Positions 1-8,482 of a stretch of 34,356 nucleotides of DNA are shown piece by piece (the stretch's first letter is position 1; every line of letters starts with the position of its first letter). The position numbers and the translations under genes were made by a program. The notes under the pieces were generated by a model. It was not told the origin of the DNA. It worked only from the letters and a program-made list of their open reading frames with translations, and did no database searches. Source of the stretch: a candidate division WS1 bacterium (GTDB lineage Bacteria; Armatimonadota; Zipacnadia; Zipacnadales; UBA11051); the NCBI GenBank assembly GCA_012518355.1, contig JAAYSP010000056.1, positions 1 through 34,356 of the forward strand, given 5' to 3'.

Positions 1-232
1 AAACTACGTCCACGTTCGGGTCGGATAGCAGCTTTTCCAGGTCTGTGTAGACTGCCGTATCTGCATCTCCAAACTCTCCAGCCCGGGCTTTGGCTCTCTC
101 CCTGACTACGTCGCAGCAGGCGACCAAATGCACGCCTTCCACATGCTGGATCGCTTTGGCATGTGCCCCTGAAATCCCGCCACTGCCCACCAGAGCCCAT
201 CCCAGTGTCTCGTTTTTTGACGGTTTCATCAT
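1..232 (-). CDS. Gfo/Idh/MocA family oxidoreductase, N-terminal part (cut by window edge)
   Basis: The reading frame starts at an ATG at 232 (a second ATG follows directly) and runs off the left edge, so only about 77 residues are visible. They show the Rossmann start WALVGSGGISGAHAKAI followed by an acidic residue at the end of the second strand (ACCDVV), typical of the NAD(P)-binding domain of this dehydrogenase family. A GGAG ribosome binding site lies just upstream at about 238-242. Family members oxidise sugars, inositols or related polyols; the substrate-binding C-terminal domain is outside the window, so no substrate can be given. A toroid-fold gene lies 121 bases upstream on the same strand and may be co-transcribed. 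Confidence 0.85.
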   Translation of the reverse strand, partial: MMKPSKNETLGWALVGSGGISGAHAKAIQHVEGVHLVACCDVVRERAKARAGEFGDADTAVYTDLEKLLSDPNVDVV

Positions 233-353
233 TTTAGCTCCGTTACGTGTAGTCCTTGAGTAAGTGCACTGGATTCGACTTCTGTGGCCCGAGCATCACG
301 CCCCTGGGTGATTTCACAGCCTATTGGGCACGGGAAAGGGGCGTGACAGGCCG

Positions 354-1355
354 TCAGTATTCCCGCCCACCCATCGTCTGCAGGATCCCACTTAGCACGA
401 TCACGTTTTCTGCGGTAGCATCGAGAATGGGGGCCGGAGGAATGTAACCCATAGAGGCCTCTGCCCAGCTACCGTTACCCATTTGGGCAGAGACGATGTT
501 GTCTGCAACCGCTTTAGCAATATCAGCGTAGGCATTGACGTCGGTGATGGCATACAGCAATGCCGCGGCCATACCGAAAAAGCCCCCTCGAGCCTCACCG
601 TAGCGGTCTTCGCCCGACGAATCGGCGAACCGGACATATTGTTGCGCTGCGTCAAGGAAGCTCTGTTCACCAGTGGCTTCATAGAGCTTAACCAGAAAGC
701 AGGCTGCCATGCCGGGCACAAAATACCACTGGCCTGGGCGATTGAGGGTGAGCGCGTACTGGGTGGCCACCTCGTCGTCGTACTCAGTGACGAATTTATC
801 AGTATCCTCCAGATAGAAATACAATCTGCTACCAGCGCTGGGCTGGCTGTTGAACACGCTAACCAGAAAGCTTCCCGCCTGCTGTGCAACGGTAGTCGCC
901 CCGACTTGCAGACAGGCCAGGCCAGCGACCGCTGTGCTGAGGATGTCCTGTCGATCACTCAGACTGGCTTCAGGACCGGCTGTGAGGAAGCCGCCCGTAG
1001 TGGGGTGCTGGAGGGATGTCAGAAACTCCATCGCCGCGTAGGACATGCTATACAGTTCGAGACGATGTGCCCCCATTGCCAGCCAGGCGTTGGGATATAT
1101 GTACATATCCTGCATAGGGCCCTGGCGTCCGTGAGGATCGTCAAAATCTCCGTCCTCGTCCATCACGTTGGCTTCCACCCATGCACAAAGTCGAGTGGCT
1201 CTTTCTCCCTGGGCGACCAGCGAGAGCATGTACGGCAGCTTGTGATAACCACACATTCCGAACTCTAGAGGCTGAAAGGTGCCATCAGGTCTCTGCTGAC
1301 TGATAATCCATTTGAGTCCACCTACGATGGCTTGTCTATACTTGCGCAGATCCAT
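354..1355 (-). CDS. Alpha/alpha-toroid (terpenoid cyclase/prenyltransferase-like fold) protein of unknown function
   Basis: A 333-residue protein. The ATG at 1355 is chosen because a GAGGAGA ribosome binding site lies about 6 bases upstream; a longer frame to 1412 lacks one. The sequence repeats a toroid pattern: helix-rich blocks with short motifs such as QQRPDGTFQPLEFG, SLQHPTTGGFLTAG, LNRPGQWYFVPGMAACFLVKLYEATGE and AQMGNGSWAEASMG. These resemble the QxxDGxW/F-type repeats of terpene cyclases, prenyltransferases and related (alpha/alpha)6 barrels. No signal peptide or transmembrane segment is visible. The acidic DxDD motif of squalene-hopene cyclases is not convincingly present, so a true cyclase is unlikely. 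A glycan-active toroid enzyme or a structural homologue is equally possible. It is probably co-oriented with the dehydrogenase downstream. Confidence 0.6.
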   Translation of the reverse strand: MDLRKYRQAIVGGLKWIISQQRPDGTFQPLEFGMCGYHKLPYMLSLVAQGERATRLCAWVEANVMDEDGDFDDPHGRQGPMQDMYIYPNAWLAMGAHRLELYSMSYAAMEFLTSLQHPTTGGFLTAGPEASLSDRQDILSTAVAGLACLQVGATTVAQQAGSFLVSVFNSQPSAGSRLYFYLEDTDKFVTEYDDEVATQYALTLNRPGQWYFVPGMAACFLVKLYEATGEQSFLDAAQQYVRFADSSGEDRYGEARGGFFGMAAALLYAITDVNAYADIAKAVADNIVSAQMGNGSWAEASMGYIPPAPILDATAENVIVLSGILQTMGGREY

Positions 1356-2037
1356 ATACCGTCTCCTCGGCGTAGACTTCACAACAGTTGCATTCAGACT
1401 GCGTCTCGGCAAAGGCTATATGTGACAGCCCGGCAAGGTGCCCGACATCGGCGGCCCATGCAATCAACGCTGGCTAAACTGCCACCAACCTGCAGTAGTG
1501 GCCAAGCGGAGGCCGACTGCCTTGCTGGGCCTGCTGGAAGCCCTGCCTGACCAGTAGACAGGTTCGCCTGCAGCACAGCTATATCCTTCGTCTCAATATA
1601 AATCGTCCCATGTAACCCAATAGAGCCTGATACCCATGGTAAATGTCTACTTCATCGGTTATGGGCATGTATCCTTATGCGCATCGGACATAGGCACACC
1701 ACCGCGCGGTGTTCGGTCACTTGCACTCTGCGCATTTCGGGCTGTAGTACCACCGAACTGGCATGGCAAAAGCCGACAGGATGCTGCTCGAGAGTGGCGA
1801 TAGGCCTGCCGGTATGAATTGACAGGTGGCGTTGGCAGCCTGTTGCGCTGTTGCTGGAGGCTGTGCGGATGCTTGTGGCAGGAGATTTGTTCGGGAAGTG
1901 GAAATGATGTGTGCATTTATTGGTGTCGGTGCGTGACACATAGCAGAGGGTGCGTTTTACTTTGAGGTTGGACTGCTGTCGATAGGCTTGTTCGCCCAGT
2001 CCACTGGAGTATCGGGCCGACGACAAAAGGAGGGGCC
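1356..2037. other. Gene-poor spacer, 682 bases
   Basis: This gap separates the divergent toroid gene (minus) and amidohydrolase gene (plus). Frames here are short, overlap each other and give compositionally odd translations rich in Ser, Arg, Pro and Cys, so none is accepted. It must hold the promoters of both flanking genes. The only firm signal seen is the AGGAGG ribosome binding site at about 2028-2034 before the GTG at 2038. Confidence 0.5.
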
Positions 2038-2760
2038 GTGTTGATTGATTGTCATGTTCACGTTAAAGGTGGCGACAAATACAAGCGAGAGTTTCGTGCG
2101 AGGCAAATTCTGCAGTGCATGGACGAAGCAGGAATTGACCGGTCAGTGATCTTCTCCATATGCCTGCCCTCCCGCGAGTCAAACGCCCTCACGATGGAGT
2201 GTCTGCAGGAAGCTCCGGACCGCTTCATAGCTTTCGCCCATGTACTGCCTGGGGAAGGCCAGGGAGCGGTAGACGAACTGAAACGTAGCTTCGCCGAGGA
2301 TGGGGCCAGAGGTGTCAAATTACATTGCGGGGAGATGGACGAGCCGTCGGTTCAATTGCTGGCCCCGCTTTTGGAAGTCTGCATTGAGCACCAGGCGCCA
2401 GTGCTGATAGACATGTGCGGCAACATCACATTGGCCCGACAGCTAGCCGAAAGCTACACAGATTTGAAGCTGATTATCGCCCATCTTGGAGCACCAAATG
2501 ATGAAGACTTGATCGAACAGTTCATCGTGATGGCTGAGGCTTATAGGAGTGTCTATTTCGATTCCTCGTATTGTCACCGCCCCTGGAAGATTCCCGAGGC
2601 TATCGAACGACTGGGTGCCCATCGGGTCATTTTCGGGTCAGACGGCCCTCTCATTCACCCGACAATTGAGTTGGCTAAAATTCAGGTGTGTAAACTCAGT
2701 GCTGAAGATTACACCAGAGTTACCGAAGGCAACATACTAAGCCTGCTCCGGCCTCAGTAG
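2038..2760 (+). CDS. Amidohydrolase-2 family TIM-barrel protein
   Basis: A 240-residue protein with a GTG start at 2038 preceded by an excellent AGGAGG site. The N-terminal metal motif HxH is present (H6, H8 in IDCHVHV). So are a late histidine (H149 in LIIAHLG) and the closing FGSDGP aspartate (D202), as in amidohydrolase-2 enzymes such as decarboxylases and lactone hydrolases. The usual histidine of the 'PVLIHxG' strand is replaced: the sequence reads PVLIDMCG (D125), so metal binding may differ. The protein is short for the family (often 270-350 residues). No signal peptide is seen. It stands alone on the plus strand, so its substrate cannot be inferred from an operon. Confidence 0.8.
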   Translation: MLIDCHVHVKGGDKYKREFRARQILQCMDEAGIDRSVIFSICLPSRESNALTMECLQEAPDRFIAFAHVLPGEGQGAVDELKRSFAEDGARGVKLHCGEMDEPSVQLLAPLLEVCIEHQAPVLIDMCGNITLARQLAESYTDLKLIIAHLGAPNDEDLIEQFIVMAEAYRSVYFDSSYCHRPWKIPEAIERLGAHRVIFGSDGPLIHPTIELAKIQVCKLSAEDYTRVTEGNILSLLRPQ

Positions 2761-3166
2761 CCCCATCGTCACAGCGTTTGAGCCAACGGGCTCTGTGTGT
2801 TCGAAGCCGAGCAGGCGGCCTCCGGTACCGCTGCGCCCACGCCTTTTTATGCCTGGTACCGGTCTCAGGTGCATGTTCACGCCACTGTTGGCTCTGATTT
2901 GGATTGTGCTGAAAACTGTTCTACCTACTGATGCTCTGGCCGCTGGCTGCTGATTTCCTGGTGTTCTTCCGCTCTGATCTGCAGCAGTTGTGCACGATAA
3001 AATTATGCCGGCTATAGTGGATGGTCATGTATTGCCGAAAGATAGCATTCTCTCGAAGCGCAAACAATCTACTATCCGACATCAGAGTTGCAGGCGATGT
3101 CGGCTCGCCTGTAGTCGTCACAAAGTACAGTTGTGCCCATCCTGGGCAGGTTTTCTTAGCTGCCCC
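2761..3166. other. Spacer with two inverted-repeat structures
   Basis: This lies between the convergent amidohydrolase and TPR genes. It contains an 8-base inverted repeat CCGGTACC (2822-2829) / GGTACCGG (2855-2862) with a 25-base loop. Near the right end there is a pair of mutually exclusive short hairpins at 3134-3165. Frames in this interval look non-coding. Confidence 0.5.
3134..3154 (+). terminator. Possible intrinsic terminator (plus strand)
   Basis: The stem TGCCCA (3134-3139) / TGGGCA (3143-3148) has a 3-base loop and is followed by GG and a TTTTCTT run, so it has the layout of a small Rho-independent terminator for rightward transcription. The second arm can instead pair with CTGCCC at 3160-3165. 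It is about 370 bases past the amidohydrolase stop, which is far for a dedicated terminator, and the stem is short. Confidence 0.35.
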
Positions 3167-4105
3167 CTATATATCTATGTCGTCAGCTGCCAGGTCTATT
3201 TCGTCACTTTCATTGCCAGTCAACTCTGGTCGTTGACGTTCACGCACGTTGTCGAGCTCTGTTCGCGCCCCGTCGTGATCTCCGTCCTCGGCCAGAGCGC
3301 GCATGAACGCCTCAGCAGCTTGCTCATATTCGCCCACATCTGCGAGGATCGTGCCACGAGCATAGTGAGCATCAGCCAGTGTGGGATTGTGCTGTAATAC
3401 ATGGTCTATGTCGGCAAGTGCCGAGTCGTACAAAGCGAGACGAGCGCTAGCCAGGCTGCGATTGAAGTAGGTCTCCAGCAAGCTGCTGTCAAGCTCCAGG
3501 GCCAGACTGTAGCACTGTCTGGCGTCCTGGTAAAAGCCCAGCTCGAAAAGATCGTTCCCCAAATAGTGTAGAGCATGGCTGAGCTCGTGGCCCTCCCACA
3601 AGTCCGGCTTCGCTTGCGACAGGTCATCGTCGTTAACACCGTGGCGAACACACAATGCCTTGATGCGCTTGAGCACTCTTGCCTCGGCCAATTTGCACGT
3701 CTGGTCCGCGATCAGGCGCACATAAGCCATGCGGGCCCGTAACTGCGCGGGCATAGCTTGATAGTCTGGGATCGAAATGCCAGTCAGGAGGCGTGCAGCG
3801 AGACCAGTTCTGCCGTCGGCGCGCTCATGCAAATGCTCGAAATGTGACTGTTCGAGGCGCTTTTTCCGGGTTAGCAGAGCCTCCATAGCATCTGTGGGTG
3901 GTGATACAGCAGTGGTGGCATCCATCCGGTTACGTGCCGCCAGACAGAGTTGGACGGCTTCTCGCGCACTTGGGCGGATCTGCAGAGCATGCGCGGCGCA
4001 TTGCATGGCCGCCGTTGCGGCTCCTGCGCTCAGGAGCCTGCGCCCTATCAGCAAGAAGTCTGCGTACAGCGCCTGAGAAAAGCCTGTCTGATTGGCGTCT
4101 GCCAT
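3167..4105 (-). CDS. Tetratricopeptide-repeat protein
   Basis: A 312-residue protein starting with ATG at 4105; an AGGAG site about 8 bases upstream supports this start. There is no signal peptide. TPR-like helical pairs occur near the N terminus (residues about 15-60, RRLLSAGAATAAMQCAAHALQIRPSAREAVQLCLAARN). Three consecutive units follow in the C-terminal half (about 195-295), with motifs such as LGNDLFELGFYQDARQCYSLALELD and YARGTILADVGEYEQAAEAFMRALAEDG. The middle stretch is charged and helix-rich. The last 25 residues are very acidic (DEIDLAADDIDI). TPR proteins act as interaction scaffolds; no enzymatic domain is visible and the neighbours do not identify a partner. Confidence 0.8.
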   Translation of the reverse strand: MADANQTGFSQALYADFLLIGRRLLSAGAATAAMQCAAHALQIRPSAREAVQLCLAARNRMDATTAVSPPTDAMEALLTRKKRLEQSHFEHLHERADGRTGLAARLLTGISIPDYQAMPAQLRARMAYVRLIADQTCKLAEARVLKRIKALCVRHGVNDDDLSQAKPDLWEGHELSHALHYLGNDLFELGFYQDARQCYSLALELDSSLLETYFNRSLASARLALYDSALADIDHVLQHNPTLADAHYARGTILADVGEYEQAAEAFMRALAEDGDHDGARTELDNVRERQRPELTGNESDEIDLAADDIDI

Positions 4106-5037
4106 AGCGTTCTACTCCTATTCTTTCGACTTGAGTCGGCGAAAATGGCGGCATCTATACATCATTTTCTTCGGCGGCTGATGCTGGTGTCGTAAGGCTG
4201 TGATGTGTTTCGGACACGGGCTGCCGATGTGTGCTGGAGTGAGCATATGTGGCTACCATAGCCCGCGGTCGGCCAATAAGCGAGCCAACCAGCTACGATA
4301 TCGTCACGCCGAATGCTCGACATACAGTGACTCAGTGGCGCAATTTTCCTATCCGCCATGTCCCCAATGACTACCGTAGGTTGTCACGCATGTGGCAAAG
4401 CGGTCCGGCACACAGCAACCGGCTGGAAACGTCTATGGATAGTTGTACCCAGATTGCCAGGCATGCAACCAACGTTTCTACGACAGCTCATGTAGTACAC
4501 AAATGGCTGTCTGATGTCTTGAGTAGGCTCTGAGATTGTGCCGATAGCGGCTACAACCGCGACAGAACAACTCTTGCCGTCAGTACCGGGGCCCCATAGG
4601 GCACGGGGATAGCAGTGCTCTCAAGCACACTGCTGCAAGGGCATCACGGAAGTCTCACGAGGGCACCAACTGGCACGAAGCCGTCGTCCTGGCGCAAGAC
4701 AGGGAACTGGTGCACATGGGGGTGAGGCATTAACGGCACTCGCACAGAGATCGTTTCTGCGTATGGCTGCTGACAGACCGGCCCCCTGTCCGTACAATAG
4801 GGACACCATCAGCATGCTGCTTGTCGCCGATCGTAACACTCCAGCGCAGAGATGACGACTGAATGGGCGAGTACATTACGCATGTAGATGTGTACACACT
4901 ATCCCATTAGGGCGTTTGTGGGCCAGTGTTAGCAGCGGCTTCCATTCTCAGGCCTGTGGGGAGTCGTGAGTAGCGTCACAAATATGACTCCCCACAGGCG
5001 GCTTGCTATGGGGTGTTGTTTGCTATTCAGTAGTAAC
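4106..5037. other. Longest gene-free interval, 932 bases, with several hairpins
   Basis: No frame here gives a credible protein: the longest (about 94 codons, plus strand from 4249) has no ribosome binding site or recognisable motif. The interval holds a strong hairpin at 4952-4999 and a smaller one at 4611-4634, where AGCA-GTGCT pairs with AGCAC-TGCT around a CTCA loop with a 2-base bulge. It also contains the upstream region of the TPR gene. An unrecognised small RNA is possible but not shown. Confidence 0.45.
4952..4999. repeat. 14-base perfect inverted repeat forming a strong hairpin
   Basis: GCCTGTGGGGAGTC (4952-4965) and GACTCCCCACAGGC (4986-4999) are exact reverse complements separated by 20 bases. 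Inside the loop GTGA (4966-4969) can pair with TCAC (4976-4979), lengthening the stem with a 6-base bulge. It lies 39 bases beyond the stop of the last aldo/keto reductase, where an operon terminator or mRNA 3' end stabiliser would be expected. Neither side has a T-tract, so it is not a standard intrinsic terminator. Confidence 0.75.
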
Positions 5038-6072
5038 TTAGTAGTAACCAGTTGGGTTTTCGGGGTGATTGATCGATCGCACCATGTGTGCATAGGTGTT
5101 GCCAAAATAGAAATCACTCACCCACGTGCCCGGCGCTATGGCGGCATCTATGGCGTCAAGTTCTTCCTGTGTGAAGCTGATTTCAGTAGTCTTGAGCGCT
5201 GCATGCAGGTGTGTGATGGTGCGAGGGCCCACGATGGGGCAGGTGATGCCGGGCCGTTGCTGAAGCCAGGCATGGCTAAGTGCAGGCAGATCTATCCCCT
5301 TGGCTTCAGCGATCGGGATTAGTTTCTCGACGAGTTCCAGTGCCTCTGGAGTGAAGCGTTTGTTGGTCTCCAGGTCGGCGCCGGACCAGCGATGCCCTTC
5401 GGGTATAGGCTGTCCTTTGCGGTACATGCCGCTCAGTATACCGTAGGCCAGAGGGCCCCAGGTGACCAGCCCGATGCCATGACGCATGCACGTCCACACG
5501 AGCTCCATCTCAATACCGCGATCACATAGGTGATACGGCGGCTGTTCAGCGACGATGCGTGGATAGTCGTATTTCTCATGCATCGCCAGGCCGTCCATGA
5601 TGAGCGGTACGGGCCATTTGGATGTGCCGACATACAGTATCTTGCCTTGCTTGACCAGAATATCGAGCTGACCGAAAATCTCGTCCATAGGTGTGGTGAT
5701 GTCAACAACATGAAGATAGAACAGGTCAATGCGGTCCGTTTGCAGTCGCCTCAGGCTGTCTTCCACCGCCCGTGAGAGGTGAAAACGGCTGGCACCCCGG
5801 TCATTTTGCCCATCACCCATGGCCGCTACGGCCTTGGTAGCAAGCACTATGTCATCACGTTTGCCGTTTTTTTGCAGGGCCTTGCCTACCATCTCTTCCG
5901 ATACGCCGCGAGAATAGACATCAGCGGTGTCAATGAAATTGATACCAGCGTCAATAGCTTCATCAACTATTTGAGTTGCCGCCGACTGGTCGGTGACATC
6001 GCCAAAATTCATCGTGCCAAGACACAACTGCGAGACTCTCGTTCCAGTGCGTCCCAACTGCCTGTATTCCAT
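5038..6072 (-). CDS. Aldo/keto reductase (paralogue 1 of 3)
   Basis: A 344-residue soluble NADPH-dependent oxidoreductase. The ATG at 6072 (MEYRQLGRTG) is preceded by AGGAGG about 7 bases upstream; a longer frame to 6117 would run into the upstream gene. The catalytic tetrad is complete: D48 and Y53 (FIDTADVY), K80 (LATKAV) and H121 (LFYLHVVD). The C-terminal cofactor region includes CPIVGPRTITHL. These enzymes interconvert carbonyls and alcohols on sugars, aldehydes or steroids, and the long form resembles the YghZ/Kv-beta-like branch. It lies 41 bases downstream of a closely similar reductase and is almost certainly co-transcribed with it. A strong hairpin follows the gene. Confidence 0.9.
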   Translation of the reverse strand: MEYRQLGRTGTRVSQLCLGTMNFGDVTDQSAATQIVDEAIDAGINFIDTADVYSRGVSEEMVGKALQKNGKRDDIVLATKAVAAMGDGQNDRGASRFHLSRAVEDSLRRLQTDRIDLFYLHVVDITTPMDEIFGQLDILVKQGKILYVGTSKWPVPLIMDGLAMHEKYDYPRIVAEQPPYHLCDRGIEMELVWTCMRHGIGLVTWGPLAYGILSGMYRKGQPIPEGHRWSGADLETNKRFTPEALELVEKLIPIAEAKGIDLPALSHAWLQQRPGITCPIVGPRTITHLHAALKTTEISFTQEELDAIDAAIAPGTWVSDFYFGNTYAHMVRSINHPENPTGYY

Positions 6073-6113
6073 CGTGTCCTCCTGTATGGCGGTTTTCCCG
6101 AAAATTGTGGATG

Positions 6114-7142
6114 TCAATAGCTCCAGGGTTGATCAGAGTTTACTGCTCTACGCATTCGCGCATAGGTGTTGCCGTCATAGTAGTCGCTGACAGCACTTCC
6201 AGGCGCGATGATGCGGTCGATCTCGGCCAGTTCTTCAGTGGTTAGCCGCATCTCAGTCGCGCGAACTGCAGCGGTAACATACTCAGGCTTGCGTGCCCCT
6301 ATTATGGGGGCTGTAATCCCCGGTCTCTGGAGCAGCCATGCGTGGCACAGATCCGGCAGTGCAACGCCGCGTGCTTCCGCGATTACAGACAGCTTTTCGA
6401 CCACATCAAGTGCCGCCAGAGTGAAACGCTTGTTGGTTTCGGGGTCAGCAGCAGACCACCGATGCCCTTCAGGTATAGGTTGCCCTTTGCGATACGCACC
6501 GCCGAGAAGACCGCTGGCCAGAGGGCCCCAGGTGCACAGACCGATACCGTGGCGGATGCAGGTCCACACCAGTTCGTTTTCTATCCCCCGATCGCACAGA
6601 TTGTAGGGGGGCTGTTCAGCGACAATGCGAGGGTAGCCGTACTTCTCATGCATCATCAGCCCCTCCATGATCAGAGGAACCGGCCATTTTGATGTGCCTA
6701 CATACAGTATTTTCCCCTGATTGACGAGTATATCAAGCTGTCCGAAAATTTCATCCATGGGAGTGGTGATGTCTACCACATGCAGGTAGAACAGATCAAT
6801 TCGGTCAGTCTGCAGGCGTTGCAGGCTGTCTTCGACGGCGCGCGACAAGTGGAAACGGCTGGCCCCACGGTCATTTGGCCCGACACCCATGGCTGCCACA
6901 GCCTTGGTCGCAAGGACTATCTCATCCCGTTTGCGACTGCCTTGCAGCGCCTTTCCCAGGATCTGCTCGGATACGCCCTCGCCATAGCAATCCGCGGTGT
7001 CTATGAAGTTGATACCCGCGTCTATGGCACTGTCCACAACTGCTATGGCGGTTTTCTCATCCGCGCTTGCACCAAAACTCATCGTGCCCAGACAGAGCTC
7101 TGACACCCTCACACCGGTACGACCCAACTGACGGTACTCCAT
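6114..7142 (-). CDS. Aldo/keto reductase (paralogue 2 of 3)
   Basis: A 342-residue enzyme starting at the ATG at 7142, with AGGAGG immediately upstream. The tetrad residues sit at the same positions as in the downstream copy (D48, Y53, K80, and H121 in LFYLHVVD). The central block from GASRFHLSRAVEDSL to AEQPPY is almost identical to paralogue 1, indicating recent duplication, while the C-terminal third (APIIGARKPEYVTAAVRATEM) has diverged more. Function is expected to be NADPH-dependent carbonyl reduction or alcohol oxidation; the substrate is unknown. It is the middle gene of a three-gene tandem run on the minus strand, 60 bases from the third copy. Confidence 0.9.
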   Translation of the reverse strand: MEYRQLGRTGVRVSELCLGTMSFGASADEKTAIAVVDSAIDAGINFIDTADCYGEGVSEQILGKALQGSRKRDEIVLATKAVAAMGVGPNDRGASRFHLSRAVEDSLQRLQTDRIDLFYLHVVDITTPMDEIFGQLDILVNQGKILYVGTSKWPVPLIMEGLMMHEKYGYPRIVAEQPPYNLCDRGIENELVWTCIRHGIGLCTWGPLASGLLGGAYRKGQPIPEGHRWSAADPETNKRFTLAALDVVEKLSVIAEARGVALPDLCHAWLLQRPGITAPIIGARKPEYVTAAVRATEMRLTTEELAEIDRIIAPGSAVSDYYDGNTYARMRRAVNSDQPWSY

Positions 7143-7202
7143 ACTATCCTCCTGTGACCATGAGCAAGTGGTCAGACTGATGTGCTGCGCTTAGCAAGTA
7201 GG

Positions 7203-8231
7203 TCAAAACGGCCCGAGCGGCTCAGGTTTGTTGACAGCCCGACACATCCGTTTGTAGAGTGTGCAGTAGTTGGTTATGTGTCCACCGGGCGGTATGATCT
7301 GGTCTACGGCGTCCATCTCTTCCTGGCTCAGTTCCAGCTCTGCCGCTTTGAGCGATGACCGCAGGTGTTCCACTGTGCGCGGGCCGCAGATGGGAGAGGT
7401 TATGCCTGGGCGATGCATCAGCCATGCAAGAGAGAACTCTGCCAGCGTGACTTCACGCGCCTCGGCCAGTGGCATCAGACTCTCCACCAGGTCCATGCTC
7501 TCCTCGGTGTAGCGGTTGTGACCATCACGCTGACCCACTTCCTTGAAGTGATGGCCTGGCGGCGCTTTTTTGCCCTTCCGATATACCCCACTGAGAATGC
7601 CGCCGGCAAGTGGTCCGAAGGGGACTATCGCGATGCCTTTTCGCATGCATGCCCATACCAATTCCCACTCAATGCGGCGGTCAGTGAGGTTGTAGGGGGG
7701 TTGCTCAGCCACAGTCTGTGGCAGACCATGGATCTCGGCCAGCGTGAGAAGTTCCAGGAAAAGCGGGACAGGCCACTTAGAAGTGCCGATATACAGGATC
7801 TTGCCCTGTCTGACCAGCACGTCCAGGGTCTCCAGGATCTCATCAAGAGGCGTCGTGATATCAGTGATGTGCAGGTAAAACAGATCAATGCGGTCAGTCT
7901 GCAATCGCCGGAGACTGTCTTCGACAGCTCGGGTGAGATGGTAGCGACTGGCACCGTGGTCGTTCGGCCCGTCGCCCATCCTGGCCACTGCCTTGGTTGC
8001 CAATACAACCTCGTCGCGACGGCCGTTTTCCTTCAACGCGGTACCCACGTATTCCTCTGAGCCACCTCGGGCATACACATCGGCAGTGTCTACGAAATTG
8101 ATGCCTGCATCGAGCGCCTCATCTATGATGCGTTTTGCCTCAGGTAAATCGGTTGATCCAACGAAGTTCATGGTACCCAGGCAGAGCCTGGAAACCCGCG
8201 CTCCGGTGCGTCCCAGTTGACAGTACTCCAT
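7203..8231 (-). CDS. Aldo/keto reductase (paralogue 3 of 3)
   Basis: A 342-residue protein, first gene of the tandem reductase run. The ATG at 8231 follows a GGGAGGA ribosome binding site. The active-site D, Y, K and H are all present (FVDTADVY, LATKAV, LFYLHITD). It is more diverged than the other two copies: the Trp-Gly loop (TWGPLA) is replaced by VPFGPLAGGILSGVYRKG, and the C terminus ends VNKPEPLGPF. The substrate-binding loops therefore probably differ. The 251-base gap upstream (8232-8482) separates it from the isomerase-like gene and probably contains the operon promoter, but I cannot identify convincing -35/-10 boxes. Confidence 0.9.
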   Translation of the reverse strand: MEYCQLGRTGARVSRLCLGTMNFVGSTDLPEAKRIIDEALDAGINFVDTADVYARGGSEEYVGTALKENGRRDEVVLATKAVARMGDGPNDHGASRYHLTRAVEDSLRRLQTDRIDLFYLHITDITTPLDEILETLDVLVRQGKILYIGTSKWPVPLFLELLTLAEIHGLPQTVAEQPPYNLTDRRIEWELVWACMRKGIAIVPFGPLAGGILSGVYRKGKKAPPGHHFKEVGQRDGHNRYTEESMDLVESLMPLAEAREVTLAEFSLAWLMHRPGITSPICGPRTVEHLRSSLKAAELELSQEEMDAVDQIIPPGGHITNYCTLYKRMCRAVNKPEPLGPF

Positions 8232-8482
8232 TGCTGTCCTCCCAGTCTAAGTTTTGTACATATGTTCGACCGGATTATGGTCATGGACAAAGCATTTTCG
8301 GAAAAGCGTGTGAGCATTGCCCTGGCGACTGTGTCAACCTCTGGCTCACGCTCAAACCGGATGACGCTAATAGGTGCTGAATACCCCGATTGTACGTGCT
8401 TCCGCCAGGCGCGTATTTCTCTTGCAACACGGCTCGCAACGGTGGTATGAACGGCCACCAAGTTGCGTTTTCTATACTGATA

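Noticed and set aside
483..1268. 261-codon plus-strand frame
   Set aside because: It is antisense to the toroid gene, whose protein has coherent repeats and a strong ribosome binding site.
2806..2812. GTTCGAA resembling a tRNA T-loop
   Set aside because: No flanking acceptor, D or anticodon stems could be folded around it.
4249..4533. 94-codon plus-strand frame in the large spacer
   Set aside because: No ribosome binding site, no recognisable motif and a composition unlike the neighbouring genes.
7365..8060. 231-codon plus-strand frame
   Set aside because: Shadow of the third aldo/keto reductase, which has a complete catalytic tetrad.
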